Positions 18,423 through 27,212 of a DNA stretch of 64,000 nt are shown piece by piece. Numbering within the stretch: the stretch's first letter is position 1; each line of letters starts with the position of its first letter. The DNA lies in the NCBI GenBank assembly GCA_016842005.1, contig JAENYD010000004.1:99242-163241 (forward strand), written 5' to 3'. The notes under the pieces are model-generated. The model worked only from the letters and a program-made list of their open reading frames with translations. It was not told where the DNA came from and did no database searches. The DNA comes from Clostridium thermobutyricum. Lineage in GTDB: Bacteria > Bacillota > Clostridia > Ch29. The translations under genes were made by a program, and so were the position numbers.

Positions 18423-20416
18423 AAATCCCCCTCCTTAATATTTTCATCCATATATTCTTCAATGGCTTTTAACAGTATCTGTTTCGCCTCTTCAATATCA
18501 ACATCCTCCAGTTGGGCTCCTGCAACTGTAAGGTGCCCGCCGCCTCCCAGTTTTTCTGCAATAAGCTGTACATTAACTTCTCCCAGGGATCGGCCGCTTA
18601 TATAAACGCTTCCGTTATACCGGCAGATTACAAAAGCAGCTTTTATCCCCTGGATTTTCAGCAATTCATCGGCAGCCTGGGCAGTTACAATCAGGTGGTT
18701 TTTTACATTCTCCGCACATATGGAAATAGCTATTGTATCTCTTATTATCCGGGCATTCATAACCGTTTCAGCTTTGCCTATGAACGTATTTATATCGTCC
18801 TGGAACAACTGTTTGACGGATGTTGTATCTGCCCCCATTCTTCTCAGGAAAGAAGCGGCTTCAAAAGTCCGCACACCGGTCTTAAATGTAAAGTTTTTGG
18901 TATCTACAAAAATCCCTGCCATAAGGGCTTCTGCTTCTATAGGCCTGAGCTTCACGTCATCAGTGATGTACTGAAGTATTTCGGTAACCAGTTCGCAGGT
19001 GGAGGAGGCATAGGTCTCCTGATATACAAGGGCTGCTTCCTTTATGAAATCAGCGCTCCTTCGATGGTGGTCAATAATTGCCAGGTTGCTGACCTTATCC
19101 AGTATATCCGGGCATTCGGTATAGCCGGGCCTGTGGGTATCCACAATTATTATCAGGGTATCATCCCCTGCAACCAGCTGAGCATCCTTGCAGTCAATGA
19201 ACAGGGTCTTGTACTCATCATCTTCCATTATACGGGAGTAGAGAATTTCAATGGAAGGGTTAGGGGCATTCATGATGATACGGGCATCTTTACCCAGTGT
19301 TTTTATCCCCCTGTACATACCCATGGCAGCCCCAAGGCAGTCCGGATCAGCCATTTTATGTGTCATGATCAAGACTTTTTTACTCTGGTTTATCAACTGA
19401 CGCAGGGCATGGGCCATAACCCTGGATTTTACTTTAGTCCTCTTCTCCACTTCCCTTGTTTTGCCACCGTAAAAATACAGCTTTTCCCTGTTTTTTACTA
19501 CCGCCTGGTCTCCACCTCTCCCCTGGGCAAGGTCTTTTGCTGCCCTGGCGAACTCATTCAGCTGTAAGAAATTATCTCCACCCACACCTACCCCGATGCT
19601 CAGAGTGGGGGATATGGAGTTTCCGACACTTATATTCCTTATATCATCAAGTATGTCAAATTTTCTGTCCTGTAAAGAGGGGAGATATCTTTGCTCCATG
19701 AAGACAATATATTTGTCGTCATCGTACTTTCTGACATAACCCTGAACCTCTTCAACCCATTTATTAATCTTCTTGTCTATTTCCGCCACCAGTAAGGGTC
19801 TGCTCGCAGTATCCGTACTTTGAAGTATCTCTTCATAGCTGTCAACATGAATAATAAACAACACCGGTCTACTGTCCCTGTAGCATTTTTTTATATTCAC
19901 AGAATAGGTCACGTCTACAAAATATATGATGCACAGCCTCTTCTCCTTTGTTTTTACTATATTACACATTGCTCTGTAATGTCTATCTGTAGTTGTTACC
20001 TCCATTTCCATGTCTTCTTTTTCCTTCATGATGGATTCAATCTCCAGGCTTTCAAAATAGTCCTTTATATTTCTGCCCAGTATGATTTTCTCCCCTATTA
20101 TCTCTGAAAACTTCGAATTGTACCAGTTAATACTTCCTTCCTCCTCCGTAACCACCAGGGGGAAAGGCAAATGTACAAGGATATCTTTTATGTTTTTGCC
20201 TACATTGAAGGATATATTTTCCATATACTCTGTCAGCTGTTTTTTCCTGCTGTAAATGGAACTCCTGTTGTAATACATGAGATAAGTAAGCACTATAGCC
20301 CCTGCAATACCTGCGACAAAATTATAGTAAAGAAGAAAAGCATCCATAACAGCAATAATCCACAGGTATATGGCTGCACTGGGTGTTATTAACTTCATGA
20401 AGTTTCTGGTTTTCAT
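18419..20416 (-). CDS. gdpP: Cyclic-di-AMP phosphodiesterase GdpP
   Basis: 665 residues. Two N-terminal membrane helices (about 10-55) are followed by a PAS domain, a degenerate GGDEF domain (about 175-300) and a DHH/DHHA1 module. Metal-site motifs are [25 protein letters not shown] and [10 protein letters not shown]. It hydrolyses c-di-AMP to pApA and so controls potassium and cell-wall homeostasis. Gene order yybS-gdpP-rplI is conserved in Firmicutes. Confidence 0.95.
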   Translation of the reverse strand: MKTRNFMKLITPSAAIYLWIIAVMDAFLLYYNFVAGIAGAIVLTYLMYYNRSSIYSRKKQLTEYMENISFNVGKNIKDILVHLPFPLVVTEEEGSINWYNSKFSEIIGEKIILGRNIKDYFESLEIESIMKEKEDMEMEVTTTDRHYRAMCNIVKTKEKRLCIIYFVDVTYSVNIKKCYRDSRPVLFIIHVDSYEEILQSTDTASRPLLVAEIDKKINKWVEEVQGYVRKYDDDKYIVFMEQRYLPSLQDRKFDILDDIRNISVGNSISPTLSIGVGVGGDNFLQLNEFARAAKDLAQGRGGDQAVVKNREKLYFYGGKTREVEKRTKVKSRVMAHALRQLINQSKKVLIMTHKMADPDCLGAAMGMYRGIKTLGKDARIIMNAPNPSIEILYSRIMEDDEYKTLFIDCKDAQLVAGDDTLIIIVDTHRPGYTECPDILDKVSNLAIIDHHRRSADFIKEAALVYQETYASSTCELVTEILQYITDDVKLRPIEAEALMAGIFVDTKNFTFKTGVRTFEAASFLRRMGADTTSVKQLFQDDINTFIGKAETVMNARIIRDTIAISICAENVKNHLIVTAQAADELLKIQGIKAAFVICRYNGSVYISGRSLGEVNVQLIAEKLGGGGHLTVAGAQLEDVDIEEAKQILLKAIEEYMDENIKEGDF

Positions 20417-20437
20417 ATTAACCTCTCCATAATAAAT

Positions 20438-21385
20438 CTATTTCCCCGCAGATAATTTTCTGAAGTCCAGGATGCCATCAATCAGACCGATAAAAACTAC
20501 TGCCAGTACCAGGATATTATTGAACAGTATCAATACAGATACCGCTATCTTTCCGAACTTGGGCCACCCTTTGGACGTCATGTAATAATATATTACTGCA
20601 AGCCCCTGTATTAAAAACACCGAATTGAAAAGTAAAAATATATTGCCCATTATTACCTCTGTATTGTCCAAACCAAAATATCCCCCTGCATAAGTGAGGG
20701 CGATCATCATAATAAATCCAAGGGCTATGTTTCTCGGAAATCTCCACCTGGCAAAAGGGGGAAAGGGCTTCATCTCAAGCTTTAATCTCTTCAGTATTGT
20801 CCTGGACACGATATAGTTTATGAATGAGTCCACAACTGATACCGAGATTAACAAAGCTGGTATCATTATCTTAAAAAACTGTATATAGCCGGTGAACATC
20901 TCTTCAATATTCTCAATATTATTCAGGCCTATGCTCTTATAGAATTTACTGGAAAGATGAAAAGATTTTTCAATGGCCTCAATCTGAAAATCCAGGGGAT
21001 TAATCCCCATAATCCTGGTAACCATATAAATCAGCAACAGCTTGGACATCAGCGAAGCTATGGAAGAAACAATGAGCGTAACCCCGGCTGAATAGTCTTT
21101 GCTAACCCCCAGACCTATGGTAAGCCCTATGGCTCCAAAACCCAGTATTACATACGCTGCATAAAGGGGCTGTGAAATCATTCCCACTATCAGCCCCGAG
21201 ACAACGGTTACATAGATACCATACCTGAATCCATATCTCTTTATTATAATGATTACCGGCACAGGCCATAAAAATGAAGCAATGGACATAAAAGGGACAA
21301 ACAGCCCGATGACTGCGATTATAACAGCTATTGCAGAAGATAGTGCAGTATTGACCAGTGCTCTGGTACTGTCATTTCTATCCAT
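20438..21385 (-). CDS. yybS: DUF2232 membrane protein YybS
   Basis: 315 residues with about eight hydrophobic segments (for example SAIAVIIAVIGLFVPFMS and FLWPVPVIIIIKRYGF). It belongs to the DUF2232/YybS group, relatives of ECF-transporter S components. It lies directly upstream of gdpP with a 21-nt gap, the usual clostridial arrangement. Function is not established. Confidence 0.9.
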   Translation of the reverse strand: MDRNDSTRALVNTALSSAIAVIIAVIGLFVPFMSIASFLWPVPVIIIIKRYGFRYGIYVTVVSGLIVGMISQPLYAAYVILGFGAIGLTIGLGVSKDYSAGVTLIVSSIASLMSKLLLIYMVTRIMGINPLDFQIEAIEKSFHLSSKFYKSIGLNNIENIEEMFTGYIQFFKIMIPALLISVSVVDSFINYIVSRTILKRLKLEMKPFPPFARWRFPRNIALGFIMMIALTYAGGYFGLDNTEVIMGNIFLLFNSVFLIQGLAVIYYYMTSKGWPKFGKIAVSVLILFNNILVLAVVFIGLIDGILDFRKLSAGK

Positions 21386-21395
21386 TTATTTCCCC

Positions 21396-21701
21396 CTATT
21401 CTCTATTTCTATTCATGTATTCTGAAAGTTGTGACAAATCCCGGTACCATTTTTCCACTTCATGTTGCTCGGTAATGCCAAGCTTTATCTTGTCGCGAAT
21501 CTTTAAATCCACCGCTGCAAAAGTTATTCCCAGTCTCCTGGCAAGCAAATAGGATACAAGCACTATATTTGCAATGGCATCGGTAATAGCTTCCTGGCTT
21601 CCCCTGTTCACTTTAAACAATAATCGGTAGAGAGCTGCTATGCCGCTTAATAATTCGCTTTTAAGCCATTCTATCAGTTTTATGTTTTTGGTAATGTCCA
21701 T
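21396..21701 (-). CDS. MazG-like small protein
   Basis: 101 residues from the ATG at 21701, which follows GGGAG; a GTG 6 codons upstream is less likely. It is helical (LKSELLSGIAALYRLL, SQEAITDAIANIVLVSYLLARRLG) and matches the MazG-like group found between rpsR and yybS in Clostridia. The acidic metal-binding ExxE-ExxD pattern of true MazG pyrophosphohydrolases is not evident, so activity is doubtful. It is the first gene of the run to dnaB. Confidence 0.75.
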   Translation of the reverse strand: MDITKNIKLIEWLKSELLSGIAALYRLLFKVNRGSQEAITDAIANIVLVSYLLARRLGITFAAVDLKIRDKIKLGITEQHEVEKWYRDLSQLSEYMNRNRE

Positions 21702-21841
21702 GCTGTCTCCCGTATCCACCGGACACTAACCCCCCTCAACAGCCATTCTTCATCTGCAAAAATAATACAGTAACTATATAATATTCTCCAAAAAAAATCC
21801 ATTCCCTTCAGGTTCATCTTATCCTGCAGAAAAAAGCAAGT

Positions 21842-21869
21842 TATAAAAAAGAGAGCATATAGCTCTCTT
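21842..21869 (-). terminator. Intrinsic terminator of the rpsF-ssb-rpsR operon
   Basis: On the minus strand, AAGAGAGC-TATAT-GCTCTCTT runs into a T-run. It starts inside the rpsR stop codon and separates the operon from the MazG-like gene. Confidence 0.85.
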
Positions 21870-22095
21870 AATCTACTGTGAATGGTAAAAGGGCAATGTT
21901 TCTGGCTCTTTTCACTGCAATAGTCAACTGTCTCTGATGTCTGGCACAGTTTCCGTTTATTCTTCTTGGGATGATCTTGCCTCTTTCGGATATATATTTT
22001 CTAAGTCGTTTGACATCTTTATAGTCAATTTTATTTATGCCATCCACGCAGAAACTGCATACCCTTTTTTTACTTCTGCGAGGTCTGCGTTTCAT
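21868..22095 (-). CDS. rpsR: Ribosomal protein bS18
   Basis: 75 residues, normal length. The pattern [17 protein letters not shown]...[11 protein letters not shown] is diagnostic of bS18. The Cys pair is the zinc-type (C+) variant. It pairs with bS6 on the 30S platform. Third gene of rpsF-ssb-rpsR. Confidence 0.97.
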   Translation of the reverse strand: MKRRPRRSKKRVCSFCVDGINKIDYKDVKRLRKYISERGKIIPRRINGNCARHQRQLTIAVKRARNIALLPFTVD

Positions 22096-22110
22096 ATAAT
22101 TCCCTCCTTC

Positions 22111-22530
22111 CTAAAATGGAAGATCTTTATTATCATCGTCTATGGGGAGGAAGTCATCGTCTATACCATAATCCTCCTGGCTGCTTACGGCATCGTTACC
22201 GCCACCGGTAGCCTTATCCAGGAAGGTCACTTCATCGGCAACAACCTCGGTAATATACCGTCTTTTCCCTGCTTCATCCTCCCAGCTTCTCGTCTGGATC
22301 CTTCCGGCCACCGCCACAAGTCTGCCTTTTGAAAGATAGTTGGCGCATAATTCTGCCAGCTTCCTCCATACTACAATGGGTATAAAATCTGCATCCCTGT
22401 TTCCCTGCTTATTCTTGAAATTTCTGTTCACAGCAAGGGTAAATGTAGTAACCGGAGTACCCGACTCAGGCAAAAATCTCATTTCAGGGTCCCGCGTTAA
22501 TCTGCCTACAAGACATACTTTGTTTAACAC
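22111..22530 (-). CDS. ssb: Single-stranded DNA-binding protein
   Basis: 139 residues from a GTG at 22530, which fits the usual [16 protein letters not shown] start; an earlier GTG adds four residues. OB-fold motifs include FTLAVNR and [18 protein letters not shown]. The acidic C-terminal tail DDDNKDLPF is the docking peptide for DNA-metabolism partners. It is located between rpsF and rpsR as in most Firmicutes. Confidence 0.96.
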   Translation of the reverse strand: MLNKVCLVGRLTRDPEMRFLPESGTPVTTFTLAVNRNFKNKQGNRDADFIPIVVWRKLAELCANYLSKGRLVAVAGRIQTRSWEDEAGKRRYITEVVADEVTFLDKATGGGNDAVSSQEDYGIDDDFLPIDDDNKDLPF

Positions 22531-22548
22531 AAAAATCACCACCCTGAT

Positions 22549-22833
22549 TTATTCATCTTCATTGATTATCAAATATCTCATTACATTTTCCGTAATCCCG
22601 AACACCCTTGTCAGCTCGTCGACCACATCAGGCTTTGACTTGAAATTCATTAAGACATAGTAACCTTCGTTTTTTTTATTAATGGGATAGGCCAGTTTTC
22701 TTACTCCCCATTCATCAATGCTGGTAACCTCTCCCGACGTTTCAATGATGCCTTTAAATTTGGACACCTCGGCCGCTTTCGCTTCATCATCCAATTCGGC
22801 ATCCAAAATATAAAGTGCCTCGTACTTATTCAT
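22549..22833 (-). CDS. rpsF: Ribosomal protein bS6
   Basis: 94 residues: MNKYEALYILDAEL at the start and KNEGYYVLMNFKSKP in the core, typical bS6. Start ATG follows AAGGAGGTGAAGGG. First gene of the operon. The leader between promoter and start is short and structured and probably binds the bS6:bS18 complex. Confidence 0.97.
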   Translation of the reverse strand: MNKYEALYILDAELDDEAKAAEVSKFKGIIETSGEVTSIDEWGVRKLAYPINKKNEGYYVLMNFKSKPDVVDELTRVFGITENVMRYLIINEDE

Positions 22834-22889
22834 CCCTTCACCTCCTTATGGACTAATCGGCCCTGAAAAATCAGAGCAAGGACGTACTT
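22834..22889 (-). promoter_or_regulatory. Candidate S6:S18 autoregulatory leader of rpsF
   Basis: In the rpsF 5' UTR a 7-bp hairpin (GCTCTGA-TTTT-TCAGGGC) is followed by CCGATTAGTCC. An outer TCCTT/AAGGA pairing would include the AAGGAGG ribosome site. A hairpin with a CCG on the 3' side above a stem that masks the SD is the design of the S6:S18-binding leader known from many bacteria. This is my reading of the fold, not a covariance-model hit. Confidence 0.45.
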
Positions 22890-22893
22890 ATGT

Positions 22894-22922
22894 ATTCTAT
22901 CATAAGAATATCTTGTTTTCAA
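22894..22922 (-). promoter_or_regulatory. SigA promoter of rpsF-ssb-rpsR
   Basis: On the minus strand, TTGAAA, a 17-nt spacer and TAGAAT lie about 60 nt before the rpsF start. Confidence 0.75.
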
Positions 22923-22928
22923 TAATAA

Positions 22929-23129
22929 TTATTCCCCTTTTTCAGAGGGAGTTAGTATTTTTTTTACTCTTTTTTCAAATTTTTCTCTTGGCATAAGAAT
23001 CTGCCTGTCACATTTCAAACATCGTATCCTTATATCCATACCTATCCTTGTGATTTCCCACCTGTTACTGCCGCAGGGATGCTGCTTCTTCATCTGGACA
23101 ATATCCCCCAGGGCCAGTTTCATGGGCAT
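22929..23129 (-). CDS. DUF951-family protein
   Basis: 66 residues. A conserved small protein: GDIVQMKKQHPCGSNRWEI, then IRCLKCDRQILMPR with a CxxC. These cysteines plus Cys20 suggest a zinc ribbon. In Clostridia it regularly sits between rpsF and the mechanosensitive channel gene, as here, with a 2-nt gap to mscS. Function unknown. Confidence 0.88.
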   Translation of the reverse strand: MPMKLALGDIVQMKKQHPCGSNRWEITRIGMDIRIRCLKCDRQILMPREKFEKRVKKILTPSEKGE

Positions 23130-23131
23130 GA

Positions 23132-23983
23132 TTATTCCTCCTCTGCCTGGTTTATCACAACAATCTTTGGATAGGGAATCTCTATCCGGGCATTCTCCAG
23201 GGTTTTCTTAATCCCTTTTTTCAGTTCCCGGGCGATCCGCCACTGCTCCATGGGCCGGGACGTAGCCCATACCCGCAATTGAACCGAAGATTCCGCCAGT
23301 TCCTGAACTCCCAGCACCATCGGCCCTTCTATTATACATGGCTCTTCCTTTTTGTATTCATCCAGGTAATTCTGTATTATTTCCACAGCCCTGTCCACAT
23401 CCTCGCTATATGCAATGGATACATCAAACATGACCCTCATATTCCCCCTGCTGTGGTTTGTCACATTTACTATTTGCCCATTGGGGACAATATGTATGTC
23501 TCCGTTGAAGTCTCTTATCTGGGTTATTCTCAGCCCTATCTCTTCCACAATACCCGAGTATTTGTCAATGGTAATATAATCTCCCACAGAATACTGGTCC
23601 TCAAACAGAATAAAAAACCCGGTAATAATATCCCTGACCAGATTCTGGGCACCAAAGCCTATGGCGAGGCCCCCGATCCCTGCCGTGGCCAGCAGGGATG
23701 ATACGGGAAGCTCTAAAACTCCAAGTATGGTAGTTATCCCGATAAAATAGAGGGTATACTTGACAACACTTTTTGTAACAGTGCTCATTGTAGTAACTTT
23801 CTTGGGGACCATCATCTTAAACCTGCTGTTAGCCTGTTTTTCGAAAAATTTGTTTATGACCACTGCCGAAACCCTGACAGACAGCCGTACGGCTATAAAT
23901 ATCAAAACTACTTTAAGTATTTTCTGGCCTGCAATCAACAGAGAAATCTGATCCAGGTTTAATCTGTCAAGCAGCCACTCCAT
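23132..23983 (-). CDS. Small-conductance mechanosensitive channel (MscS family)
   Basis: 283 residues from the ATG at 23983 (SD GAGGGAGAAGGG). Three transmembrane segments are followed by the pore helix with the Gly/Ala pattern TAGIGGLAIGFGAQNLVRDIITG, then the soluble MscS beta and alpha/beta domains. It releases solutes on osmotic downshock. A TTG start six codons earlier is possible but has no ribosome site. Confidence 0.92.
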   Translation of the reverse strand: MEWLLDRLNLDQISLLIAGQKILKVVLIFIAVRLSVRVSAVVINKFFEKQANSRFKMMVPKKVTTMSTVTKSVVKYTLYFIGITTILGVLELPVSSLLATAGIGGLAIGFGAQNLVRDIITGFFILFEDQYSVGDYITIDKYSGIVEEIGLRITQIRDFNGDIHIVPNGQIVNVTNHSRGNMRVMFDVSIAYSEDVDRAVEIIQNYLDEYKKEEPCIIEGPMVLGVQELAESSVQLRVWATSRPMEQWRIARELKKGIKKTLENARIEIPYPKIVVINQAEEE

Positions 23984-24007
23984 ATTCCCTTCTCCCTCCA
24001 AATATTG

Positions 24008-24274
24008 TTAAAAATCCACTTCGACATATATGTTGCCCCCATCGTATTCCATGCCTCTGTACAGTCTCATGTGGGCCCTGTCAAATTCCAGCACCTCTTT
24101 TATGTTGTGCAGCATTTCTTCACCAAACCTGATGGCCAGACCGCAGCTTACCGTGATATCCCTGGGAGTAGGTATCATTTCCATTTCCAGCAGTCTGTCC
24201 TGCAGCAACTTTTTTGCTTTGATTGCATGGTGGGTTGAGTTAAATGACAATACGTAAAACTCTTTAGCTGGCAT
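24008..24274 (-). CDS. DUF3343-domain protein
   Basis: 88 residues: FYVLSFNSTHHAIKAKKLL, PTPRDITVSCGLAIRF. This matches the DUF3343 pattern (putative Se/S carrier-like proteins), including the single conserved Cys. It lies 12 nt after yedF on the same strand, a recurrent pairing in selenium- or sulfur-handling loci. Function is inferred only. Confidence 0.85.
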   Translation of the reverse strand: MPAKEFYVLSFNSTHHAIKAKKLLQDRLLEMEMIPTPRDITVSCGLAIRFGEEMLHNIKEVLEFDRAHMRLYRGMEYDGGNIYVEVDF

Positions 24275-24286
24275 AGATCTACCTTC

Positions 24287-24880
24287 CTAAACAGTAATAG
24301 TGTTAACCGCATTGAAGAGTTTTTCCGCAATTGTGTACATGTTGGATATCTGCCCTACTGCCAGTTTCTCTTCCAGATTGAAATAATTGAGACATGTACC
24401 GCAGGACAATATTTCTACCCCCATTTTCTCAAGTTCTTTAAGGCTGTTTATTACCTCAGAACCTTCTACTGTCAGATTAACACCGCTATTGAGAAAAATC
24501 ATCGTTTCTGGAAAGGGGTATACTTCCAGCAATGTTTTGATAAAACCCTTGATAAGCACCTGCCCCAGCTCTTTGTCCCCCGCGCCCATGCAATCTTTAC
24601 CAATCAGCACCACCAGCCCGTTCTTGCCTGCAGGGTCCTTTAAATGGACTTCTTCACCGGGCTTTTCCTTAAATATGTTTATATAATAGTCCTGACCTAT
24701 CTCTTCTATGTTCACACTGCAGGTCATATTCCGGGCCAGTTTTACCACATTTTCCTTCGCAGTTTTGTTGTCAACTATTGTGGTTATTTGTCCCTCTTTT
24801 ATCTGTTCCAGGGCCTTCTTGGTAAGTATCACCGGCTGCGGGCAGATCAATCCCCTGGCGTCAATTTCCTTTCTCATCAT
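24287..24880 (-). CDS. yedF: YedF-type protein: TusA-like domain plus DsrE-like domain
   Basis: 197 residues. The N-terminal TusA/SirA module has the hallmark DARGLICPQPV with one reactive Cys (about 12). The C-terminal DsrE-like part has SCGTCLNYF. This is the putative selenium-metabolism protein YedF, thought to handle persulfide or selenide. No in-frame TGA (selenocysteine) is needed to read it. No clear ribosome site precedes the double ATG. CAGG and CCTG around the gap could form a small hairpin there. Confidence 0.85.
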   Translation of the reverse strand: MMRKEIDARGLICPQPVILTKKALEQIKEGQITTIVDNKTAKENVVKLARNMTCSVNIEEIGQDYYINIFKEKPGEEVHLKDPAGKNGLVVLIGKDCMGAGDKELGQVLIKGFIKTLLEVYPFPETMIFLNSGVNLTVEGSEVINSLKELEKMGVEILSCGTCLNYFNLEEKLAVGQISNMYTIAEKLFNAVNTITV

Positions 24881-24965
24881 AATCGGGCAGGAATTTCCCT
24901 GTTTTTGAAGTTAGGGAAGAATTGCCCTTCTCTCCTTTCTGTTTTTTGTGTGATACAGTAATCAA

Positions 24966-25087
24966 GAAAAATTCGTCAGCCTCCTATGTCCTGAAGACAT
25001 TAGCCCGTTCCCGCTTCAGAACCTGAAAACCCTTGGTTTCTATTGGGCAGTTACAGGCCCCGCCTCTATGGTCAGCAGGCCCCCGAC
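24966..25087 (-). ncRNA. Candidate structured RNA between cvpA and yedF (type unresolved)
   Basis: A GC-rich 120-nt stretch in an AT-richer surrounding. On the minus strand the ends pair (GTCGG with GCTGAC, then CCT with AGG across a 3x3 internal loop). The 3' end runs into GAATTTTTC like an intrinsic terminator. Inside are a 5-bp hairpin ATGTC/GACAT and a GAAACCAAGGGTTTTC hairpin. A closed rod with a bubble recalls 6S RNA, but 120 nt is short for that. A yedF leader is the alternative. The tRNA-Sec fold was looked for and not found. Confidence 0.35.
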
Positions 25088-25088
25088 A

Positions 25089-25712
25089 TTAATTCAGCAT
25101 ACTGTTAATCATTTTTGCAGCCCACGATATTATAAAATTATACTGGCAAAAATATACGGCAAGGGAAGACTGGTTGATCGCCGCGGTCAGCCATTCAATG
25201 CTAAAAATCTGGGTCAGAGGCAGACATAGGGCAAACAGTATCATAATACCCAGAATACCCTTGGCAAATCCTATTACAATACCCCCCAGCCTGTTGAACT
25301 GTTTTAATACAGGAAGTTCAACAAGGGCGTTAAGAAAATGCAATATTATTGTAAAGGCCAGTCGGACAGCAAAATATATCGCCAGTATACTCAATATATA
25401 AATTATTACAGTGCTGACGGCAGAGGCTGCATTGTCGAGCCCCCCATGGCTGCCGGTTTCCACAACCGTGTTGAACAGGGTTCCCATTGCGTTGTTCTTT
25501 TCAATGCCTTTTGAAATAAACGCATAGAGTTTGTCATATAGTTGGGTATTTGTTATTATATATCCGGCCAGCTCTCTAAAATATAGTTTCGCTGCAATTA
25601 TTGCCACAACAATACCTGTCACATTGAGCAAAGAAACAACAAGACCGTCCAGATATCCTTTGATTGTAGCAATTACCATTATTGCAATGATAGCTACGTC
25701 CACCCAGTTCAT
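25089..25712 (-). CDS. CvpA-family membrane protein
   Basis: 207 residues starting WVDVAIIAIMVIATIKGYLDGLV, with four hydrophobic segments in the CvpA pattern; FNRLGGIVIGFAKGILGIMI is typical of the C-terminal half. The family includes colicin V production proteins. Its cellular function in Clostridia is unclear. The start lies 13 nt after the end of the DUF5711-type gene, so they are probably one operon. Confidence 0.85.
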   Translation of the reverse strand: MNWVDVAIIAIMVIATIKGYLDGLVVSLLNVTGIVVAIIAAKLYFRELAGYIITNTQLYDKLYAFISKGIEKNNAMGTLFNTVVETGSHGGLDNAASAVSTVIIYILSILAIYFAVRLAFTIILHFLNALVELPVLKQFNRLGGIVIGFAKGILGIMILFALCLPLTQIFSIEWLTAAINQSSLAVYFCQYNFIISWAAKMINSMLN

Positions 25713-25725
25713 GGTCCCACCCCAA

Positions 25726-26856
25726 TCACTTTATTTTGCTGAAATACGTATCTCCCCCCGACACATAGGCCAGAGACATGTCTCCCAGCAGAAAAACCCT
25801 GCTTACATCCCTGTCAAATTTCATGTATGCTTTCTCATTCCCCTGAAGGTCAATTAATTTCATTTCCCTGGAAGCGAAAAGGGCTGCATGACCTTCCCCC
25901 TCGGCCAGGCCTGCAATCCTGCCGTTAAGGTGATATGTTCCCTTTATAACGCCTTTCCCGTCAAAAAGCAAGGTCTTTTCATCCATTGAACCCGGCAAGC
26001 CGCTTCCATAATCGTCTGCTGTGGCTATCAGGGAAAACCCCCTTGGGGATAGCAGCACCTTTGTGACATACCCCTTAAGCTTATGATACCATTGTATATC
26101 CCCTTTATTGCTGAGACTGATAACCCTTTCTTCGTTCAATACGAGGATATCCCCTTTGTCGGTTATCCTCAGGGCAAGTATAATGATGTCATTATACTTT
26201 TGAGCCCATCGGATTGCGCCGTCTTTCCTGTAATAACCCAGACTGCTTACCAGCTGCCTGCCCTGTATCCCCAGTGTGCAAACAGCCACGTACTCTCCAT
26301 CCGGAGAAACCGATACCCCGGTGATTTCCTCTTTGCCGAATGCAAGGCTTGCTGTTTTTTCCCCTTTCTGGTTCACTATCTCAACTATGTTATTCCCGTC
26401 ATGAACAGCCTTAATCCACATAAAATTTTTATCCGCTCCCACCCTGCTGATTCTCCCCCCGGATTCGTAGCTCCAGACTGTTTTGCCTTCATTATTGACA
26501 CCATATACTATTCCTTTGTCCATATCCGCTGCAACAATACAATCCTTCAGCATCCCCAGAAAAGGTGTCCCGGATTTGATCGGGCTATTCCAGATAATAT
26601 TCCCTTCTCTGTCAAACAGCTTCAATCCTGTTTTCTCCAGATTAAGCAGCTGATTTTCATATACTTCAAAAGCCCCGGAAAAAACTCCCTGACTGCGATG
26701 AGAAGCTATTTCCATCAACTCTTTGGGGTTGAGCCGCACATTAATGAAAGTTGAATAAAAATGCGGATAGGCAAAATAGGTTAAAATGACTGCCAGTACG
26801 GTCAGAATGATTATCCATTTTCTTTTACCCTGTAATCTATACCTTTTCGTTCTCAT
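25726..26856 (-). CDS. Membrane-anchored beta-propeller-like protein (DUF5711 type)
   Basis: 376 residues from the ATG at 26856 (SD GGAGG at 9 nt); an ATG eight codons upstream is weaker. A basic N-terminus and one membrane helix (WIIILTVLAVILTYFAY) come first. A series of WD/PQQ-like blades follows, such as LFDREGNIIWNSP, VNNEGKTVWSYES and SPDGEYVAVCTLG. This matches the DUF5711 group of clostridial propeller proteins beside cvpA. The propeller should face outside the cell. Ligand unknown. Confidence 0.78.
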   Translation of the reverse strand: MRTKRYRLQGKRKWIIILTVLAVILTYFAYPHFYSTFINVRLNPKELMEIASHRSQGVFSGAFEVYENQLLNLEKTGLKLFDREGNIIWNSPIKSGTPFLGMLKDCIVAADMDKGIVYGVNNEGKTVWSYESGGRISRVGADKNFMWIKAVHDGNNIVEIVNQKGEKTASLAFGKEEITGVSVSPDGEYVAVCTLGIQGRQLVSSLGYYRKDGAIRWAQKYNDIIILALRITDKGDILVLNEERVISLSNKGDIQWYHKLKGYVTKVLLSPRGFSLIATADDYGSGLPGSMDEKTLLFDGKGVIKGTYHLNGRIAGLAEGEGHAALFASREMKLIDLQGNEKAYMKFDRDVSRVFLLGDMSLAYVSGGDTYFSKIK

Positions 26857-26940
26857 GACCCCGGTCCTCCGTAATTCCATATTGGCAGTCCCTAAAAGGG
26901 GTAATCCGTCTTTTTATTTCTATTCTTTACTGCCAGCTAA

Positions 26941-27118
26941 ATTCCTTCCCTTTATTTACTTTTTTATCCGGTAGCCTCCTGCTGTTTAGCGGCCCTTCAT
27001 CACCAATGATTCTTCCTGTACAACTGCCGGCAGCTCTGCACAGGTCGGGCCATGCCGGCAAGTTGTCAGGGTTCTTTCCAAAACGCCGGTATCTATCCGG
27101 CTTAGTGAATTTTTCCAC
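26941..27118. other. GC-rich structured intergenic region between divergent genes
   Basis: It lies between the DUF5711-type gene (minus) and yyaC (plus). It contains a 13-bp interrupted inverted repeat (ACAACTGCCGGCA at 27020-27032 with TGCCGGCAAGTTGT at 27053-27066). A 5-bp GCCGG/CCGGC hairpin at 27085-27101 is followed 8 nt later by TTTTT on the plus strand. A 63-codon minus frame (GTG start at 27118) covers it but has no ribosome site and an unconvincing composition. It could be a leader RNA or small RNA on either strand. Confidence 0.4.
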
Positions 27119-27212
27119 GTATTATATATTTTTCACGGGACAAACTGTTTACTGTAATATTTACGAGCCTGTTTAATACATTAATATTAATACTGTAATG
27201 GAGGAAACAGAT

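Noticed and set aside
24966..25087. tRNA-Sec or a SECIS-type element near yedF
   Set aside because: No TCA anticodon stem-loop or long variable arm can be drawn, and yedF contains no in-frame TGA needing selenocysteine.
26941..27118. Fluoride-type riboswitch (GGTGATG and a CTAC stretch on the minus strand)
   Set aside because: The second conserved block (GCTGATG before the CTAC) is missing and the downstream gene is not a transporter.
26927..27118. 63-codon minus-strand ORF
   Set aside because: No ribosome site, unusual composition, and it coincides with strong inverted repeats. Kept as structured non-coding DNA.
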